A DNA stretch of 64,000 nt, from contig OZ024787.1 of NCBI GenBank assembly GCA_964017065.1, positions 14,746,453-14,810,452 of the forward strand, in the 5' to 3' direction. The notes below the pieces were generated by a model that saw only the letters and a list, made by a program, of their open reading frames with translations, was not told where the DNA came from and made no database searches. How positions within the stretch are numbered: the stretch's first letter is position 1; each line of letters begins with the position of its first letter. The position numbers and the translations under genes were made by a program. This stretch comes from Haliclona indistincta. Taxonomy: Eukaryota; Porifera; Demospongiae; Haplosclerida; Chalinidae. Shown piece after piece: positions 30,031 through 42,289 of this stretch.

Positions 30031-32748
30031 CTGAGAGCTGGTATGCCGGTATATTAGACAGTTCGTGGTCCATGTGCCCCTCATGGGAGGAGACTCTTTG
30101 GTCATGATACGTAGCTGATCATGTCCATGTATTCTAAGAATCTCTATCAGACCAGAACTAGATACAAAGAGAGCCCATAGAACATCACAGGGACACAAAG
30201 CCACCATACCAACACACCCTCACTAGACAGGCTTCTCAACAATAGCATATGTGTTCTGTTTGAAACACCTCAGAGTGAGTTACAGCACACACCTAACAGC
30301 AACTATATGACACCTAGCTGGTGTGGAGACTATGGGTTCACTAACACTATATTGCCCAGGGCTGTACTGTAGCAGAGGAAGAGATGCTATAGGGCAGCTG
30401 GATTTTAGTATTTTGCAATAAACTGTCACTTTTATGCACTAATGTGTTCAGTCTCTGATCATCCTCCATCGTGTGAATAAAGACAACAGTGACCAGAGCT
30501 GCCAAGGCAGAAAATCCTTGGGAGTAAGACTCATTAATATTCATATTATTCATTGGCTTAATTATATTCATTGAATTTTTATTGTTACATGTAACAGAAG
30601 AATACATTAATTTTTGTTTCGCAATAGGTGTGATGTCATGATTTAAAATTCACACCACCAAAGATTTAAAATTTTGATTACTTTTATTCCCCAAAAATTA
30701 TAATAATACAAAAATTGATAATTTGGATCCAATAATTTTGATAGCAGTGGGCATCAGTTAGAATTATCCGATCTCAGGATCCCTAGGCGTGAGTTTACAG
30801 CAGGTGAGCGTGAGAGCTTGAGATTTCACTCTGAGGCGTGAGACTCACGCCAGAGGCGTGAGACTTGGTAGGTCTGCAGTGACTACAGAGACTGAACACA
30901 TTAGTGCATGAAGGTAACATTCATTTCAACTTCTCAAGTTGACAGGGAATTGCTATAATTTTACTATTAGTGTATGCGTGATGAAGTTCAGTGTTTTCAT
31001 TATGTTATAATGACATCCACATAGCACTGTACTAATAGATAGGGAAGTATAGGTTTGGCGCCAACCATGCACTTTACACTTTACGATGCTTCAAACGAGT
31101 ATACGACATTCTCAATCGTAAAACATGTTAAGCAACACAGGAGTACTGGCTGTGCTCGAGGTGACCTTTAACCTTTAAGACGCCATGTGTAAGAGTCATC
31201 ACATTGTCTCACAAACAGAATGATAACACACATTAAATATTGCAATGCTGTGTTAACGATGTGATGCTATACCCAGCACCTTGTCCAGTACAAGATACGA
31301 CGGCAACTATATCCTGTGGTAAGAGTGTATCAGCTGCCTCAGTACAATGGTTGAACAGGATGTTATTATGATAAACACTGTAGGATGGTAACACTATACT
31401 GCTCATAGCACGCTGACCCACACACCAGCTGAAAGATATCAGAACACTGAAGAGACACTTGACACCATCTTCAGCACACACACGCACATGCAGGCACCCC
31501 ACACATACATGCGGCAGGCGCCCCACACACACACACACACATCCTCACAGCTGAACAATCACCTCACTTCACAGTTCACACCTAGTATCAATAGTTGATT
31601 ATCAGCTGGGTTACCAAGATCATTGTATGTATACTGCAGCCATGGTAACGACTGCCTTCAGGAACTACAACAAATACCATTCAATAATCACTGATAGTGT
31701 CATATATTGCACTGATCAGTAGCTCATGGTATGGGCTCACGATAAGAGACACACTACAATAGATTAGTAACAAGGATATTGATAATTGATAACAAATAAA
31801 GAGAAGCACTGTAACACCAGACAAGCCTGGAGTGAGTCATGAGGACACTATTAGAATTATTGAGACAAGGAGAGTGAGTGAGTGAGTGTGTGGGCGGGCA
31901 AGCGAGTGAGCGAGCGAGCAAGTGAGTGAGTGTGTGTGTCAGTATATATAGGCGGATGAGCAAGTGAGTGAATGAGCGAGTGAGTGAGTGAGCGAGTGAG
32001 TGAGTGAGCGAGTGAGTGAGTGAATGTGTGGGCGGGTGAGTGAGTGGGTACGTGAGATACGAGAGCACATGCTTGAGCATGAATGGTAAGCTTTTCTGTC
32101 TCGAAGGTTAACTAGCTGTGTATCCTAGCAACCACCACATCAAAACAACCTCAAAGGTCATTAACCCCTCTCCTAGCTCCCATACAGTACACACTGGTTG
32201 TGCTGCTGTCCATATCGATATATTGACCATAGACAGACAATACTGTACCATATGAGACTCACTAGATGTGTGAGGGATACATGATGTTGTCATGGTGACT
32301 AAACTGCATGATGTAGCAATGATGTTAATATTGAGTGGTTTTAATGGTAGTACTGCAGCTGTACTGTGTGTCATTGAGTATGATCATCATTCCATTGATC
32401 AATAGTATCACTGTATCACTGAACATTGTTAACTAGCTAGGATAATAACATTCCTACACATATCGAACAATCACCTACACAGTATGGGTATGAGGATAGC
32501 TAGTAATAAATGAACCAAGAATATGACCACAGGTATGAGGATATGGTATCGATATATCAGCAGTAGGATATTGTACTTGTATTCTCTTACTGGCTTTGGT
32601 TCTTTTCAGCGCACAGCCTCCGCTGTAGTACAGTTGCTGATCACATACCGTATTTTCTCAAATAAAAGCACGTGTCTTTATTTCTTATCTAGGCCTTCTG
32701 GTGTGTTGAGGTAAAAATTATAGAGAAAACAATTGATTTTGATTTTCT
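30031..32748. other. Duplicon downstream block, unit 2
   Basis: Equivalent to 18265-20419 and 42575-44750. It includes about 400 bp of AT-rich DNA near 30490-30880, with repeats of gaggcgtgagactcac, that the other units lack. It has (GTGA)n at about 31873-32045. The conserved open segment is frameshifted here. No gene is called. Confidence 0.5.
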
Positions 32749-32820
32749 GCATAACTGGGATTTTAACCCAGTATGTCGCAGTTGCTAGAGCCTGGGTATG
32801 AGGCTACTAGACCATCACGC
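32749..32820 (-). mobile_element. tRNA-like SINE head, unit 2 copy
   Basis: Duplicon copy of 20420-20491 with the B box altered to ggttaaaatcc. Confidence 0.5.
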
Positions 32821-33191
32821 TTCCCAAACGCGCATTTAGACCATGTTTTGAGTGTGGTAGTACGTTCCTATCTTATTGCAATTTTAATGAATCTTTCAAA
32901 ATGTATTGTGCATGAAACGTCCTTTACACATGTAGCTAGAAATAATACTAAAGTTATTTAACTAGATATTGCGCATGTGCAAGGACGTTGACGTGCTTGG
33001 AAACTTGCAAGATTCACTAAAATTGCAGTATTAGACAATGTGATCAGTACAATTAATAACTAGTGATATAATAACTAGTGGCAGGATTTTCCTAGTGGTA
33101 GTACGTAGTAGTGATGGTATCATCCACTAATCAGCTCATGTTCCCACCACTCACTGAACCAACTGCTGTACACTTGGGCAAAAATTAATAA

Positions 33192-34414
33192 TAGAAAATT
33201 AAAAAGATTTCTATCGAAATCAAAAGGATGTAGGGTTGTGAAATCTACCACTGGTCAACAATGTAAACTAACAAGGAACAAGCATGGAATGGTAACACGA
33301 TTGACTTGCTAACAGACCATAGATCCCTACATCAGTGGCTGCTGTAGTTGACTATAGCTAGTTCAGCTTAGCTTGTTGCTGTTGACTGACACCTGACGTG
33401 CATTCAGCTTGTGACAGCTTATGTACAGCCACTGATGTAGGGATCTATGGTCTGTTAGCAAGTCAATCGTGTTACCATTCCATGCTTGTTCCTTGTTAGT
33501 TTACATTGTTGACCAGTGGTAGATTTCACAACCCTACATCCTTTTGATTTCGATAGAAATCTTTTTAATTTTCTTGTTTGTGTCCTTTTTTCTTTTTCAG
33601 TGAAGTACAGTTATATATCATGCAATTACTGTGCCATCTTTGTTTCCACCATTGGTTTGGTTTTCCTGTTGTTGATGGCTTTTCTTTATTATTAACAATT
33701 TTAAACTTGTAGCTAAATAATTCTTATGCTGTAGATGTCAGCTCGCCTACGCATGCATGACATACGAGCCCCGCCCACACTTGTTTACGGCGGTTATAAT
33801 TATCTGGCAAGGCAGAATGGTGATTCTGCGCTTGCTAGCTTACCGTTCTTCGAAGACTCCAGACAAATATGTGTTCTCCGTGATCTATAAGGCGTAGCGA
33901 TACTCAAGCTTGCGCTTGGTCACGTGCGCTAACCACAGCTTGGTCACGTGCGTATTGCGCAATCACTATAATTATTAATGGCGTCTAACACTTAGCTGAC
34001 AATAGATCACGATCGAGAAATCGCGGAATTTATATCGCCGTTTCGCTAAAAACTAAGTTCAAAAGGCACATGCCAGGAGAATTTCACGACTGGTCGTGGG
34101 TGTTTTGGTCTCGGCACTGCTCACGTAAAGGTGCTAGGCGAGTGGAAGAAAGAAGAAAGAAAGAAAGAAGAAAACGAAGATGACGAAACTCGATTTTCAC
34201 CGTTTCCAGGTTCGTCACTTTAGTAACAATCTCGAGCAATCTCTTTGCTACTGTAAGATGGGGCAAAGCCAGATAGCAGATTTAAGTGTCTTTGGACGTA
34301 TAAAATTCATCACCAGGCGAAATATCAGCGTTTGAACGTTAATACATTGTATGTAGCCGCCATCTTGTTTTCTCGTTCAACCCTACATAGGGAGACACTA
34401 CCGTGTCTCCCTAA
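33192..34414. mobile_element. Foldback element, copy 2 (149-nt perfect arms)
   Basis: Arms 33193-33341 and 33426-33574 are reverse complements over 149 nt around an 84-nt loop. Compared with copy 1, at least three base changes in the left arm are matched by complementary changes in the right arm. The 3' hairpin (34390-34411) also differs by one compensated pair (gggagacac / gtgtctccc) and is followed by CTAA. Both CACGTG boxes (33921-33926, 33945-33950) and the YY1-type motif are kept. It splits the duplicon leader between aaattaata and ttaattgcaaaagg, a different site from copy 1, which shows mobility. Confidence 0.8.
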
Positions 34415-34511
34415 TTAATTGCAAAAGGGGAAACCCCATCATTGCAGACTACCATACATGGACTACCATTGGAGCAATGCAACTGGTCATAATACAGCAC
34501 CGCAGGTGCAG

Positions 34512-35031
34512 TACATTGAGACTGAGATACTATCACTGTATGTGGGCAGGAGACTGAGATACTATCACTGTATGTGGGCAGGAGACTGAGACACTATCAC
34601 TGTATGTGGGCAGGAGACTGAGACACTATCACTGTATGTGGGCAGGAGACTGAGACACTATCACTGTATGTGGGCATGAGACTGAGACACTATCACTGTA
34701 TGTGGGCACGAGACTGAGACACTATCACTGTATGTGGGCACGAGACTGAGACACTATCACTGTATGTGGGCACGAGACTGAGACACTATCACTGTATGTG
34801 GGCACGAGACTGAGACACTATCACTGTATGTGGGCACGAGACTGAGACACTATCACTGTATGTGGGCACGAGACTGAGACACTATCACTGTATGTGGGCA
34901 TGAGACTGAGACACTATCACTGTATGTGGGCACGAGACTGAGACACTATCACTGTATGTGGGCACGAGACTGCATGAGAGTGAGACACTATCACTGTATG
35001 TGGGCATGAGACTGCATGAGAGTGAGACACT
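34512..35031. repeat. 32-bp minisatellite, array C (about 16 copies)
   Basis: Same unit family as arrays A, B and D, upstream of gene 3. The first units carry the gggcaggagactgag variant. The last ones include an extra gagactgcatgagagtgag. Confidence 0.95.
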
Positions 35032-35839
35032 AAAGATGATCTAGCTTTAACCGTAAATTATCTTGCAGGAATTTCAACTTACTAGATGCATGTACCAATT
35101 CTCTCCCTCTTGATCTCTCACTATCTCATTTGGGTTTTGTCCTATTGTTCTCAACCACACATCCTTTTCTTCAGTATAAGTAGCTGCACTTGCATACCCA
35201 AGTCAATTGGAATGTCCCTCCCACTGCAGATTTGAAGCCAATAAAGAGCAATGACTTGTCAATTAATTTTGCTGAAACAGTGGTTTGGGGCTGGCTATAT
35301 AGAAATCACACACTGCTTTTGGTGAATGTGAAATTATCCTCATACACCATAAATTAAATCACAAAATTTTCAGAGGCCGTTTTGAAAATCATTATGTTAA
35401 AATTTGCACTGAAGCCATGGAAAAGTCAATTTAGCCTTATTTTAGCACTTTTGAGAAAGTTATGGTATCTGAAGTAAGAATGATGACAAAGTCGGTTTAA
35501 CTAGATACTAAGCTACAACCACAAAGTTCATTGGAAGACTGAGGGTTAATTGATTCAGGGCAATGCAGCTCACTAATAATTCCCAAACTCCAATAGCACG
35601 GGACGTGCACGGGATATCCTCCGTCAATAGCACGGGATATCCTCCGTCAATAGCACGGGATATCCTCTGAAGTGGTTCATGCCACACATTCAACTAATGG
35701 AAAAAATTATTAATGTTTGAGTATATTCATAGATTAGTGCATGCATTATACCTTATTTGGTAAACATTTCAATAATAAGGGAGTGGCAGTAATGAATATT
35801 TTTTATCACCCCACACTGTGTCATGTGACTGTCTTGCTA

Positions 35840-35996
35840 CTCAGAAGACAGTGTACATTCGCCAATCGCCATTAAGGTACAGTTAACCATGTTAGCACGT
35901 CTCATGAAATGATCTCTTACTCTCACTTATACAGAAAGACACCCACCAGCAAAGCAGCAGGTTTTAGCAATCACTAGAGAGGGACATACAGCAATA
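35840..35996 (+). promoter_or_regulatory. Spliced 5' leader, gene 3
   Basis: The donor attaag|gtacag is at 35877, the acceptor cacttatacag ends at 35934 and the intron is 58 nt. The main ATG at 35997 sits in a taATG context. Confidence 0.5.
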
Positions 35997-38900
35997 ATGT
36001 CACAAAAAAAAAAGAAAATTACTGATCAGTGTGTGGATGCATTTGTATATGGGAACAAACAAGATGCTGAGAGACTACTACCACGACTAGAACAACCAGC
36101 TGCCATCAGGACAACAGGACTGCACAAGCAGTATAACATGCAGTATACTGAAAAAATCTCTCTGCTCCACCTGGCAGCTCACCATGGCTGGATGGATATC
36201 ATCATTGACCTAATAACAAAGTACAAGTGTGACACCAACTGTAAGGACTCTCATGGACACACTCCACTACACTATGCTGCCTGCAAAAATCAATTGTTGG
36301 TGGTAAGGTACTTCATCAATGAAGAACGCTGTAACCTAATGACTAGAGACAAAGCTGACAGTACACTACTTCACCTTGCTTGCAACAACAGGAGCACCCA
36401 TATCGTACAATACTTACTATCAACTGGTAAACTAGATCCACTGGCTAAGAATAAGTATGGCAAGAGAGCAAACGTGACACGAAATGACATTTATGGGTCA
36501 CTGCAGTTCAGTCGGGGAAAGTGGAGGCATGGTTTGCTCCACCTAGCAGCTCACAATGGCTGGATAGATGTTGTTATTGACCTAATAACAAAGTACAAGT
36601 GTGACACCAACTGTAAGGACTCTCATGGCATCACTCCACTACAATATGCTGTCATCAACAATCACCTGGAGTTGGTAAAGTACTTCATCAATGAACAACA
36701 CTGTGACCCAATGACTAGAGACAATGATGGTGATACACCACTTCACATAGCTTGTGACTATAGCCACATTGATATTGTACGATACCTATTATCCACTGGT
36801 AAAGTGGATCCACTGGCTAAGAACAATAATGGCGCGATTGCTATGTTCAAACAAGATAAGATTAGACTACCCATGCTCCACCTGGCAGCTCACCATGGCT
36901 GGATGGATGTCATCATCAGCCTAATGACTAGGTACAAGTGTGACACCAACTGTAAGGACTCTCATGGACGCACTCCACAGCACTATGCTGCCAGCAACAA
37001 TCACCTGGAGGTGTTAAAGTACTTCATCAATGAACAGCACTGTAACTCAATGACTAGAGACAATGATGGTAATACACCACTTCACCTTGCTTGTAACTAT
37101 AGCCACATTAATATTGTGCAATGCTTATTATCCACTGGTAAAGTGGACCCACTGGCTAAGAACAATGATGACGTGATTGCTGTGTTTGAACAAGATAAGA
37201 TTAGACTACCCATGCTCCACCTGGCAGCTCACCTTGGCTGGATGGATGTCATCATCAGCCTAAAGACTAGGTACAAGTGTGACACCAACTGTAAGGACTC
37301 TCATGGACGCACTCCACTACACTATGCTGTCATCAACAATCACCTGGAGGTGGTAAGGTACTTCATCAATGAACAGCACTGTGACCCAATGACTAGAGAC
37401 AATGATGATGATACACTACTTCACATTGCTTGTAACTATAGCCACACTCACATGGTACAATACTTACTATCAACCGGTAAACTAGATCCACTGGCTAAGA
37501 ATAAGTATGGCAAGAGAGCTAACGTGACACCAAATGACATTTACGGTTCACTGCAGTTCAGTCAGGGAGAGTGGAGGCATAGTTTGCTCCACCTGGCAGC
37601 TCACAATGGCTGGATGAATGTTGTTATTGACCTAATACCAAAGTACAAGTGTGACACCAACTGTAAGGACTCTGATGGACGCACTCCACTACACTATGCT
37701 GTCATCAACAATCACCTGGAGGTGGTATGGTACTTCATCAATGAACAACACTGTGACCCAATGACTGGAGACAATGTTGGTAATACACCACTTCACTATG
37801 CTTGTCGCTATGGTCACCTCAACATTGCCCAGTACCTCATCAGAGAGGCACACTGTAACCCATCATGTGAGAACAATGATGGTGATACACCACTTCACTA
37901 TGCTTGTGAGTATCACCACACCGACATTGTGCAATACTTACTAACTCTTCATAAAGTGAAATCACTAGCTAGGAACAAGAATGGCGATATTCCAATTTTG
38001 AAAAAAGATCATATTTATGGTTCACTGGCACAGTACAGTTTGGGCGAGTGGAAGCAAAATCTGCTCCACCTGGCAGCTTACCATGGCTGGGTATATATCA
38101 TTATTGACCTAATAATAAAGTACAAGTGTGACACCAACTGTAAGGATGAAGATGGATGCACTCCACTACACTATGCTGCAAGCAACAATCACCTGGAGGT
38201 GGTAAGGTACTTCATCAATGAACAACACTGTGACCCAATGACTAGAGACAATGATGGATGCACTCCACTACACTATGCTGTCATCAACAATCACCTGGAG
38301 GTGGTAAGGTACTTCATCAATGAACAACACTGTGACCCAATGACTAGAGACAATGATGGAAATACACCACTTCACATTGCTTGTGAATGCAGCAGTATCC
38401 CTATTGTGCAATTCTTACTATCCACTGGGGAAGTAGACCCACTGACTGTGAACAATAATGGTGAGAATCCAGTCATCAAAATTGATAAATTTAGACTACC
38501 CATGCTCCACCTGGCAGCTCACCATGGCTGGATGGATATTATCATTGACCTTATAGCAAAGTGCAAGTGTGACACCAACTGTAAGGACTCTCATGGACAC
38601 ACTCCACTACAATATGCTGTCATCAACAATCACCTGGAGGTGGTAAGGTACTTCATCAATGAACAACGCTGTGACCCAATGACTAGAGACAATGATGGTG
38701 ATACACTAGCTCATCTTGCTTGTCAATACGGAAACGTTCACATGTTGCAATACTTACTATCCACAGGTAAAGTGGACCCACTAGCTAAAAACAATCAAGG
38801 CAAGACTCCAGTAGACATTGCTAGTAGACAATATAACAGTTATGATCTACTGAAACAGTTTCAGTCATTTCCAGAATGCAAAAGAGAATTTCCCGTGCAC

Positions 38901-41900
38901 ACATACACAAAACTCATCCTAACTGGATACAGTGGAACTGGCAAGACCACCATATCTCAACTCATTCTCCTCTTAGCTAAAGAAACTGGTTTCTTCTCCT
39001 GGCTATCATCAGGTCGTGTTACCAATGTAGAATGCCTCACTGCTGGAATCATACCTCTTCATGTTGAGAGCAAGGCCAATGAGCTTGGTAACATGGTAAT
39101 ATATGATTTCGCAGGACAACAAGAGTACTACTCTAGTCATGCTGCTGTACTGGAACGCATCATGAGGAATTCTGCCGCTATCTTTGTTTGTATCGTAGAC
39201 CTGAGCCAGTGTATGGACAAAATCAGTGAGTCCATACACTACTGGATGAGTTTCATAGAGAACGCCTGCAGCTCAGCCCAGGGATCATCACACGTCATCA
39301 TTGTTGGCAGCCATGCTGACCTGGTCAATTCATCACAAGAACTAAAGGAGAAGAGCTCACTAGTGGAGAGCATAGCAGAGAGCAGAGTGAAGCAGCTGAC
39401 ATATGGTGGATTTGCAAGTATGGACTGTCGAGAGTCAAAAACCAAGCAAGCACGTCATTTCTGCTCTCTTCTCTCAACTAGCCAACAAGCCATACTATCA
39501 TCCCAGCCCAGCATGAGCTTGTACTGTCATGTGTTGTATGCATTTCTCCGTACAAAGCTCAAGAAAGTAGGATGCACACTGCAAGAGCTGACCACTGCCC
39601 TCGCTTCAGAAGAAAATTTCTCCCTTGACTCCACTGTATACACAGAAACACTTACTTCACTCAGTGACAAAGGCCTCATCTTATTTGTACAGAACCAGGA
39701 GCATCCTCAGTCCAGCTGGGTAGTGGTGGAGAAAAAAGCCTTGCTGAGAGAGGTCAATGGAACACTATTTGCTCCCAACCATTTCAAGCAGTATCGTCAA
39801 GTTGCCAGTAACACTGGTATAGTGCCCATCGTGACTCTTGAGGAGTTGTTCCCACAGTACAGCTCAGAGATGCTAGTGGGCTGTCTTGAGAGTATGGAAT
39901 TCTGTCATCCAGTGGATATCTCTACACTTCAAGCCACTAACCTCAAAGCTAATTCATCATCCCCTCCATCAGGAGCTAACCATCTCTTCTTCCCAAGTCT
40001 TGTTAAAGCTGATCGACCTGAAGACCTCCCCTCCACTCCAAGGTTTGGCTGGTGTCTGGGGTGCAGTGACCCTCACCAGTTTTTCAGCAATCGTTTCCTA
40101 CATGTTCTTCTCCTTCGACTTGCATTCATGTTTCCTCTGGCCAGCATAAATCGTTCACTCTCTCCTATTCTGCATAGTCTCGAGCGACAGTGTAAGGTAT
40201 GGAGAAATGGAATCTGCTGGAAGAGTGTCTCTGGAGTGTCCACTATAGTAGAGATTGTAGACCTCAATCGTTGGGTCATTGTGCTGGTGTCTGAGAAGAC
40301 CAGAGAAGCAGCACAGACCTGCAGCAGTGTCATCAGGATGATCCTTGACCTCCAACACCAGCTGTGTAGTGCTGTCACCACATGTGAATGTCTCATCTCT
40401 CCCTCTCTACTTGACGGCTATCCCTTTGATGCCTTGCCTGACACTGACCTATTTGATCTACCTACAGTAGCTAGGTCGATGCTTCTTCACCACAAGCTTC
40501 TCTTGGATCGAAAGGAAGGAAATAATGAGTTTTTAACAGAAGAAGCTTTATCGTGTGAGCCTTACTACCTCTTGCAACCCTCCTTTGTGTGCCAGCTCTT
40601 CAACCAAAGCATGGCTACCCAACCTGTTCCTGATCCCCTCCTCCAGGAGGTACTCAGCTACTGCCAGCTGCTCCACCAGAAGCCACGAGACCACAAGGAG
40701 CTCAGAGAGTGTGTCAACAAGCACAGCATATTTGCTGGTAGAAACCCTCTGGTGAGTTGTAGTGTGCAGGCTGTACTGTAGCATGTGATGGTATGTTTCT
40801 CTGGTGTGTACAGGAGATGGCTGACCTGAAGGAGGAGCACATCATCAGTCACTGCACAGCTACTGCTACACAGCTACACACAGCTGCTGCTGGTGTTAGT
40901 AGTGACACCTCTAGACCACTCAGTGAGTATATTGAGAGATGCATGGTATAGTGCATGTAGCAGTTACGAAGCTGGGTTCAAAATATGCATTGAGAGCACA
41001 CCCCTTTACACAGTAGTTTGTTTTGGGTTCAACTAGGAAGGAATCCGGAATACATGTTCAGATTTTCAGTGGTAGTGGATATGGGAATTTGGATACCGAG
41101 AACTGAGGTTTATAACCGGTTTAAATTATATGATGTCGACTTACCTGGTGGCAACATAGCACTGTTGTACCAGCAAGCTACCCAAAATAGCACAGACGAT
41201 TGTGATTAATGGCGCTGCTTAGTGTGCAGTGGTACGATGTTTTTTAAAACCTGCCCAAGTACTTGGTAAGTACGAAAATTTGGATACCTCATTAGGTACA
41301 GCAGCTTCAGTTTACAGTGTATGTGAAATGGTGTCATTCCACCAAGGCATCTGTACCTTTGGAGCTTCAATATGACTTGCTGTACATGCTCAAATTTTAA
41401 CGAGGCATAACCCCCACTAAAGGTGTACTTTTAATAAGTATTAATTATTGCCCTCACGCGAGGGCATTAACCGACTTTCCCGAGGTCATTAATGTCAGTT
41501 AATGCCCAAGTTATGTAGGGCAATAAATGATTTATTACATAGTTCATAACTGAGAGCGCAATAACATCGCGAATTTTTCAAACTCGCAAAGACGCAACGG
41601 TCTGTTGCTATAGAAGACACTACGCACGGTCAATAACCTACATTAATGCCCTCGAATAGAGCAATCCGATTGGTGAAAGATGACGTACTATGTAATAACA
41701 GTAGTTATTACCCTTCAATTATTTCGAGCATTTACACAAAACGATTGTTTTGAGAAAAAAATTTAAATCACAAAATTTAGTTCCTGTCAAAATGAAATTG
41801 TATTATAAAGAAATTGTGTGACATTATTATGCGACCTACTTAGTCTGACGATGTGTGTTTTCATGTAGCTAGTACAGTCTCTGCCTCATCAGCCACTGCT

Positions 41901-42267
41901 AAACCACAATCACCTCCTCCAACTGGTGAGCTAACAGTTGGTGCATGTCATGATGTGTATTCTGTTTGTCTGTGCAGGCACTGATACAGTATCACGATTC
42001 CAGTTTATGGAAGCAATAGCTAGCAAGATACCAGCCAAATGGAAGAGAGTGGGTGTGGCTCTTGGGATAGACCAGAGTCAGCTTGATGCTATCAATATGC
42101 ATCGCCTTGCAGATCCTCTTGAGTGCTTTAGTGATGTGTTCACATACTGGCAGCAGCAGTCTACTCCACAGAGCCCAGCCAACTGGGCCACTCTTGTCAC
42201 TGTGCTACGATCTAACTATGTAGGAGAAGAGGAACTGAGTGACACTATTCAGAATACATTTATGTGA
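35997..42267 (+). CDS. Ankyrin-Roc-COR-Death protein 3, with a different Death-domain exon (1736 aa)
   Basis: Exons 35997-40751, 40814-40922, 41869-41925 and 41978-42267 (phases 0, 1, 1) encode 1736 residues. There are seven ankyrin super-repeats. The P-loop is GYSGTGKTT (977-985), with a shorter following loop (LLAKETGFF). DFAGQQ is at 1037-1042 and SHAD at 1105-1108. The first 1621 residues or so align with genes 1 and 2. After exon 2 the gene diverges. Intron 2 is 946 nt rather than 46-55, there is an extra 19-codon Ser/Pro-rich exon, and the last exon encodes another Death-like domain (AKWKRVGVALGI, CFSDVFTYW, NWATLVTVLR). The usual Death exon was not found downstream. A different downstream partner is inferred. 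Confidence 0.88.
41401..41760. mobile_element. Possible MITE insertion in gene 3 intron 2
   Basis: The region has repeated inverted gggcattaac / gttaatgccc motifs and gccctcacgcgagggc palindromes. It has no counterpart in genes 1 and 2. Ends are not defined. Confidence 0.35.
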
Positions 42268-42283
42268 ATCTGTTTAATTTCAC

Positions 42284-42289
42284 AATAAA
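42284..42289 (+). terminator. Poly(A) signal AATAAA, gene 3
   Basis: AATAAA lies 17 bases after the stop codon of gene 3. Confidence 0.6.
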
